A stretch of DNA of 64,000 nt from Brumimicrobium aurantiacum (GTDB lineage: Bacteria; Bacteroidota; Bacteroidia; Flavobacteriales_D; Crocinitomicaceae). The notes under the pieces were generated by a model that was not told the origin of the DNA, searched no databases, and saw only the letters and a list, made by a program, of their open reading frames with translations. Shown in pieces: positions 61,660 through 64,000 of the stretch (positions are counted from its first letter, which is position 1; each line of letters starts with the position of its first letter). The DNA lies in assembly GCF_003402975.1 (NCBI RefSeq), contig NZ_QURB01000001.1:186001-250000 (forward strand), in the 5' to 3' direction. A program made the position numbers and the translations under genes.

Positions 61660-64000
61660 ATGGCCGGTAAAGTAAAAAGATTAAGCAAAGTTGCACGAGA
61701 ATTAAACGTAGGTATATCCACGTTAGTAGAGTTCTTGAAAACGAAAGAGATTGAGATTGACTCAAGCCCTAACACTAAGTTGGAGCCTGAGCACTATTCT
61801 ATCTTGAGTGAACAATTTGCTGATGATCAATCGCTAAAAGAAGAGGCGGAGAAAGCAGCAGTTAAACGCGAAAAGAGAAAAACTATTTCTTTAAAAACTA
61901 AGGAAAAAGAAGAAGAGGAAATCTCTAATGAGGAAATCGAAGAAATCGATGTTCCTGAGGAAAAAGCAGCTCCTCCAAGTGCTCCAAAAGAAACGGAAAC
62001 TCCAAAAGTGGAGGAAGAAGTGAAAAAGGAGCCTTCAGAACAGCCGGCAGAAGAAGCCAAGGAAGTAGAAACTCCAAAAGCTGATGTTGAAGTTGAAAAG
62101 GAAACTGAAAAACCAGTTGAAAAAGAAGACAAAGCACCAAAACTCATTAAAGAAGACGCCAAGTCAAAAGACGAAAAAAGTGGTGGACTTAATGTAATTG
62201 GTAAAATTGACCTTTCTAACATCGACACAAGAACGCGTCCTGACAAAAAGAAAAAGGAGAAAAAAGAAAAGAAGAAAGAAGAAAAACCTGCTGCTAAAAA
62301 GCAAGTGAAGGACACCCCTTCTACTTCTAAACCTGCTCCACAAAAACAGGAAAAACAAGCTGAAAAGCCTAAAGAAGCACAAACTCCGAAAAAAGAAGAG
62401 AAGAAAACTGAATTCATCTCTGTTTCGAGTAAAAAACTTGCAGGGCCAACAGTTGTAGGTAAGATTGATCTACCAGAGAAAAAGACGCCTAAGAAAAAAG
62501 AAAACGACAATAAAAGAAAGCGTAAACGCATCAAGAAAGTTGATGTTAAAAAACAGCCTTCGTCGAATACAGGAAAAGGTAAAACAAACAATAGAAGAGG
62601 TCGAGGAAATAAAAAACCTGAGCCTAGAAAAGAGATTACCGAAAAGGACATTGAAAAAGAAATTAAGGAAACTTTAGCACGTTTATCGGGTGGAGGAAAA
62701 TCAAAAGGTTCGAAAAACAGAAGAGCCAAGAGAGATTCTTATGCTGAAAAACGTGAAAAAGAAATCCAACAAGAAGAAAAAGAACAGTCAATTTTAAAAC
62801 TTACTGAATTCGTTTCAGTATCAGAATTGGCCTCTATGATGAATGTTGGACCAACAGAAGTAGTTTCTGCATGTATGTCACTTGGTATTTTTGCATCGAT
62901 TAACCAGCGTTTAGATGCTGAGACAATTCAAATCGTTGCGGAAGAGTTCGGTTTTGAAGCAGAATTTGTTTCTGCAGATGTTCAAGACTCTATTCCAGTT
63001 GAAGAAGATAAGCCAGAAGATTTAGAAGATCGACCACCAATTATTACGGTAATGGGTCACGTTGATCACGGTAAAACATCACTATTGGATTACATCCGTA
63101 AAGCAAAAATTGCTGATGGTGAGGCCGGAGGAATTACTCAGCACATTGGAGCTTATTCTGTAGATCTAAAAGGAAAACGTTTAACTTTCCTTGATACTCC
63201 AGGTCACGAGGCCTTTACTGCGATGAGAGCCCGTGGTGCTCAAGTTACCGATGTTGCCATCATTATTGTAGCAGCAGATGATGACGTGATGCCACAAACT
63301 AAAGAGGCAATTTCTCACGCTCAAGCAGCTGGTGTACCAATGGTATTCGCAATCAATAAAATTGACAAACCAGGAGCAAATCCTGATAAGATAAAGGAAC
63401 AATTATCTCAAATGAACATTCTAATTGAAGAATGGGGAGGTAAATTCCAATCACAAGAGATCTCAGCTAAACACGGTAAAAACATTGAAGAATTACTTGA
63501 AAAAGTAATGCTTGAAGCAGATTTACTTGAGTTAAAAGCTAACCCTAATAAAAATGCTATTGGTACGGTACTTGAATCTTCTCTTGATAAAGGAAAAGGT
63601 TACGTAACAAACATGCTTGTTGAAGCAGGTACTTTGAAAGTAGGTGATATTATATTGGCTGGTAAACATACAGGTAGAGTTCGTGCGATGTTGAATGAAA
63701 AAGGTCAAAACATGAAGGAAGTTCTTCCATCAAGACCAGTTTCTATCATTGGTATCAACGGTGCACCAAGTGCAGGTGATAAATTCTATGTAATGAATGA
63801 TGAACGTGAAGCAAGAAACATTGCAACACGAAGAGAACAACTTTACAGAGAACAAGGTTTACGTACACAGAAACACATTACACTTGATGAAATCGGTCGT
63901 CGTTTAGCGATTGGAGACTTTAAAGAATTAAACATTATTGTAAAAGGGGATGTGGATGGTTCGATTGAAGCACTTTCTGATTCATTATTGAAACTCTCAA
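61660..64000 (+). CDS. infB: Translation initiation factor IF-2 (3' end cut by window)
   Basis: GTPase that delivers initiator tRNA to the ribosome. An IF2_N domain (about residues 1-50; [20 protein letters not shown]) is followed by a long Lys/Glu/Pro-rich linker (about 60-345). A second IF2_N domain (about 375-430; [21 protein letters not shown]) and the G domain follow: GHVDHGKTS (466-474), DTPGHEAF and NKID are present. About 780 codons are visible and the end is outside. The start is the ATG at the AGGAAGGA sequence (8 nt before it), a rare Shine-Dalgarno-like site in this window. It follows nusA by 65 nt. Confidence 0.95.
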   Translation, partial: MAGKVKRLSKVARELNVGISTLVEFLKTKEIEIDSSPNTKLEPEHYSILSEQFADDQSLKEEAEKAAVKREKRKTISLKTKEKEEEEISNEEIEEIDVPEEKAAPPSAPKETETPKVEEEVKKEPSEQPAEEAKEVETPKADVEVEKETEKPVEKEDKAPKLIKEDAKSKDEKSGGLNVIGKIDLSNIDTRTRPDKKKKEKKEKKKEEKPAAKKQVKDTPSTSKPAPQKQEKQAEKPKEAQTPKKEEKKTEFISVSSKKLAGPTVVGKIDLPEKKTPKKKENDNKRKRKRIKKVDVKKQPSSNTGKGKTNNRRGRGNKKPEPRKEITEKDIEKEIKETLARLSGGGKSKGSKNRRAKRDSYAEKREKEIQQEEKEQSILKLTEFVSVSELASMMNVGPTEVVSACMSLGIFASINQRLDAETIQIVAEEFGFEAEFVSADVQDSIPVEEDKPEDLEDRPPIITVMGHVDHGKTSLLDYIRKAKIADGEAGGITQHIGAYSVDLKGKRLTFLDTPGHEAFTAMRARGAQVTDVAIIIVAADDDVMPQTKEAISHAQAAGVPMVFAINKIDKPGANPDKIKEQLSQMNILIEEWGGKFQSQEISAKHGKNIEELLEKVMLEADLLELKANPNKNAIGTVLESSLDKGKGYVTNMLVEAGTLKVGDIILAGKHTGRVRAMLNEKGQNMKEVLPSRPVSIIGINGAPSAGDKFYVMNDEREARNIATRREQLYREQGLRTQKHITLDEIGRRLAIGDFKELNIIVKGDVDGSIEALSDSLLKLS

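Noticed and set aside
61827-62729. 300-codon ORF on the minus strand (Ser/Phe/Leu-rich)
   Set aside because: It is antisense to the Lys/Glu-rich linker of infB; its low-complexity composition is explained by that, and no promoter or family is visible.
1-64000. tRNA, rRNA, riboswitch and T9SS machinery genes
   Set aside because: None was recognised on either strand; sorting domains only show that the machinery exists elsewhere in the genome.

Overview
The window comes from an AT-rich member of the Bacteroidota, most likely of the order Flavobacteriales. The evidence is: (i) many secreted proteins that end in a type IX secretion (T9SS) type A sorting domain with a YPNP motif; (ii) SprB, HYR and BspA-type leucine-rich repeats; (iii) a Bacteroidota-type promoter (TAnnTTTG box) in front of rimP; (iv) few Shine-Dalgarno sequences; (v) the gene order acpP-fabF-rnc and rimP-nusA-infB; and (vi) a menaquinone gene (menB). 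A Fluviicola/Crocinitomicaceae-like organism is a guess from overall style and was not tested.

Layout. 1-5891 (minus): a polysaccharide-export operon with asnB, a GT4 glycosyltransferase, a Wza-like export lipoprotein and a Wzc-like tyrosine kinase cut by the window edge, all with overlapping ends. 5931-7669: a D-Ala-D-Ala carboxypeptidase (dacB) and a tiny Kunitz-type lipoprotein. 7727-10225 (minus): chromate transporter, AraC regulator and a small membrane protein. 10756-13266: a large T9SS cargo adhesin. 13401-17907 (minus): barrels, lipoproteins, a YetF/DUF421 protein and a CrtO-like acyltransferase. 18087-18590: a dead thioredoxin-reductase-like gene. 18743-21651: a T9SS-exported amidase and a beta-propeller partner. 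21881-26524: bestrophin channel, small ORF, lipoprotein, serine hydrolase, quinone-reductase-like flavoprotein and a Crp/Fnr regulator. 26632-28419: a secreted protein gene flanked by two copies of a 103-bp direct repeat. 28508-31701: a lipoprotein related to peptide deformylase, a membrane protein and a LamG-type T9SS cargo. 32121-32500: an internally deleted cation transporter. 32939-39385: a 2148-residue T9SS cargo with seven FG-GAP repeats. 39822-43145: a Upf1-like helicase, followed by a palindromic element of about 240 bp. 43398-46827: a divergent MocR regulator and TonB-dependent receptor. 47257-51866: housekeeping genes (menB, a SUFU protein, engB, acpP, fabF, rnc). 52071-59703: an unrecognised secreted protein and a tandemly duplicated pair (secreted M48 metalloprotease plus barrel-like protein). 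59781-64000: the rimP-nusA-infB operon, with an intrinsic-terminator-like hairpin in its leader.

How the genes work together. The window mixes core translation, lipid and quinone functions with an accessory cell-surface repertoire (export of glycans, T9SS adhesins and hydrolases, lipoproteins, barrels). No T9SS machinery gene, rRNA, tRNA, CRISPR array, prophage or intact transposase was seen. The most interesting points are the duplicated M48/barrel module, the altered surface-anchored deformylase, the Kunitz lipoprotein, the leader hairpin upstream of nusA, and the dispersed palindromic or direct repeats. None of these was checked against a database.
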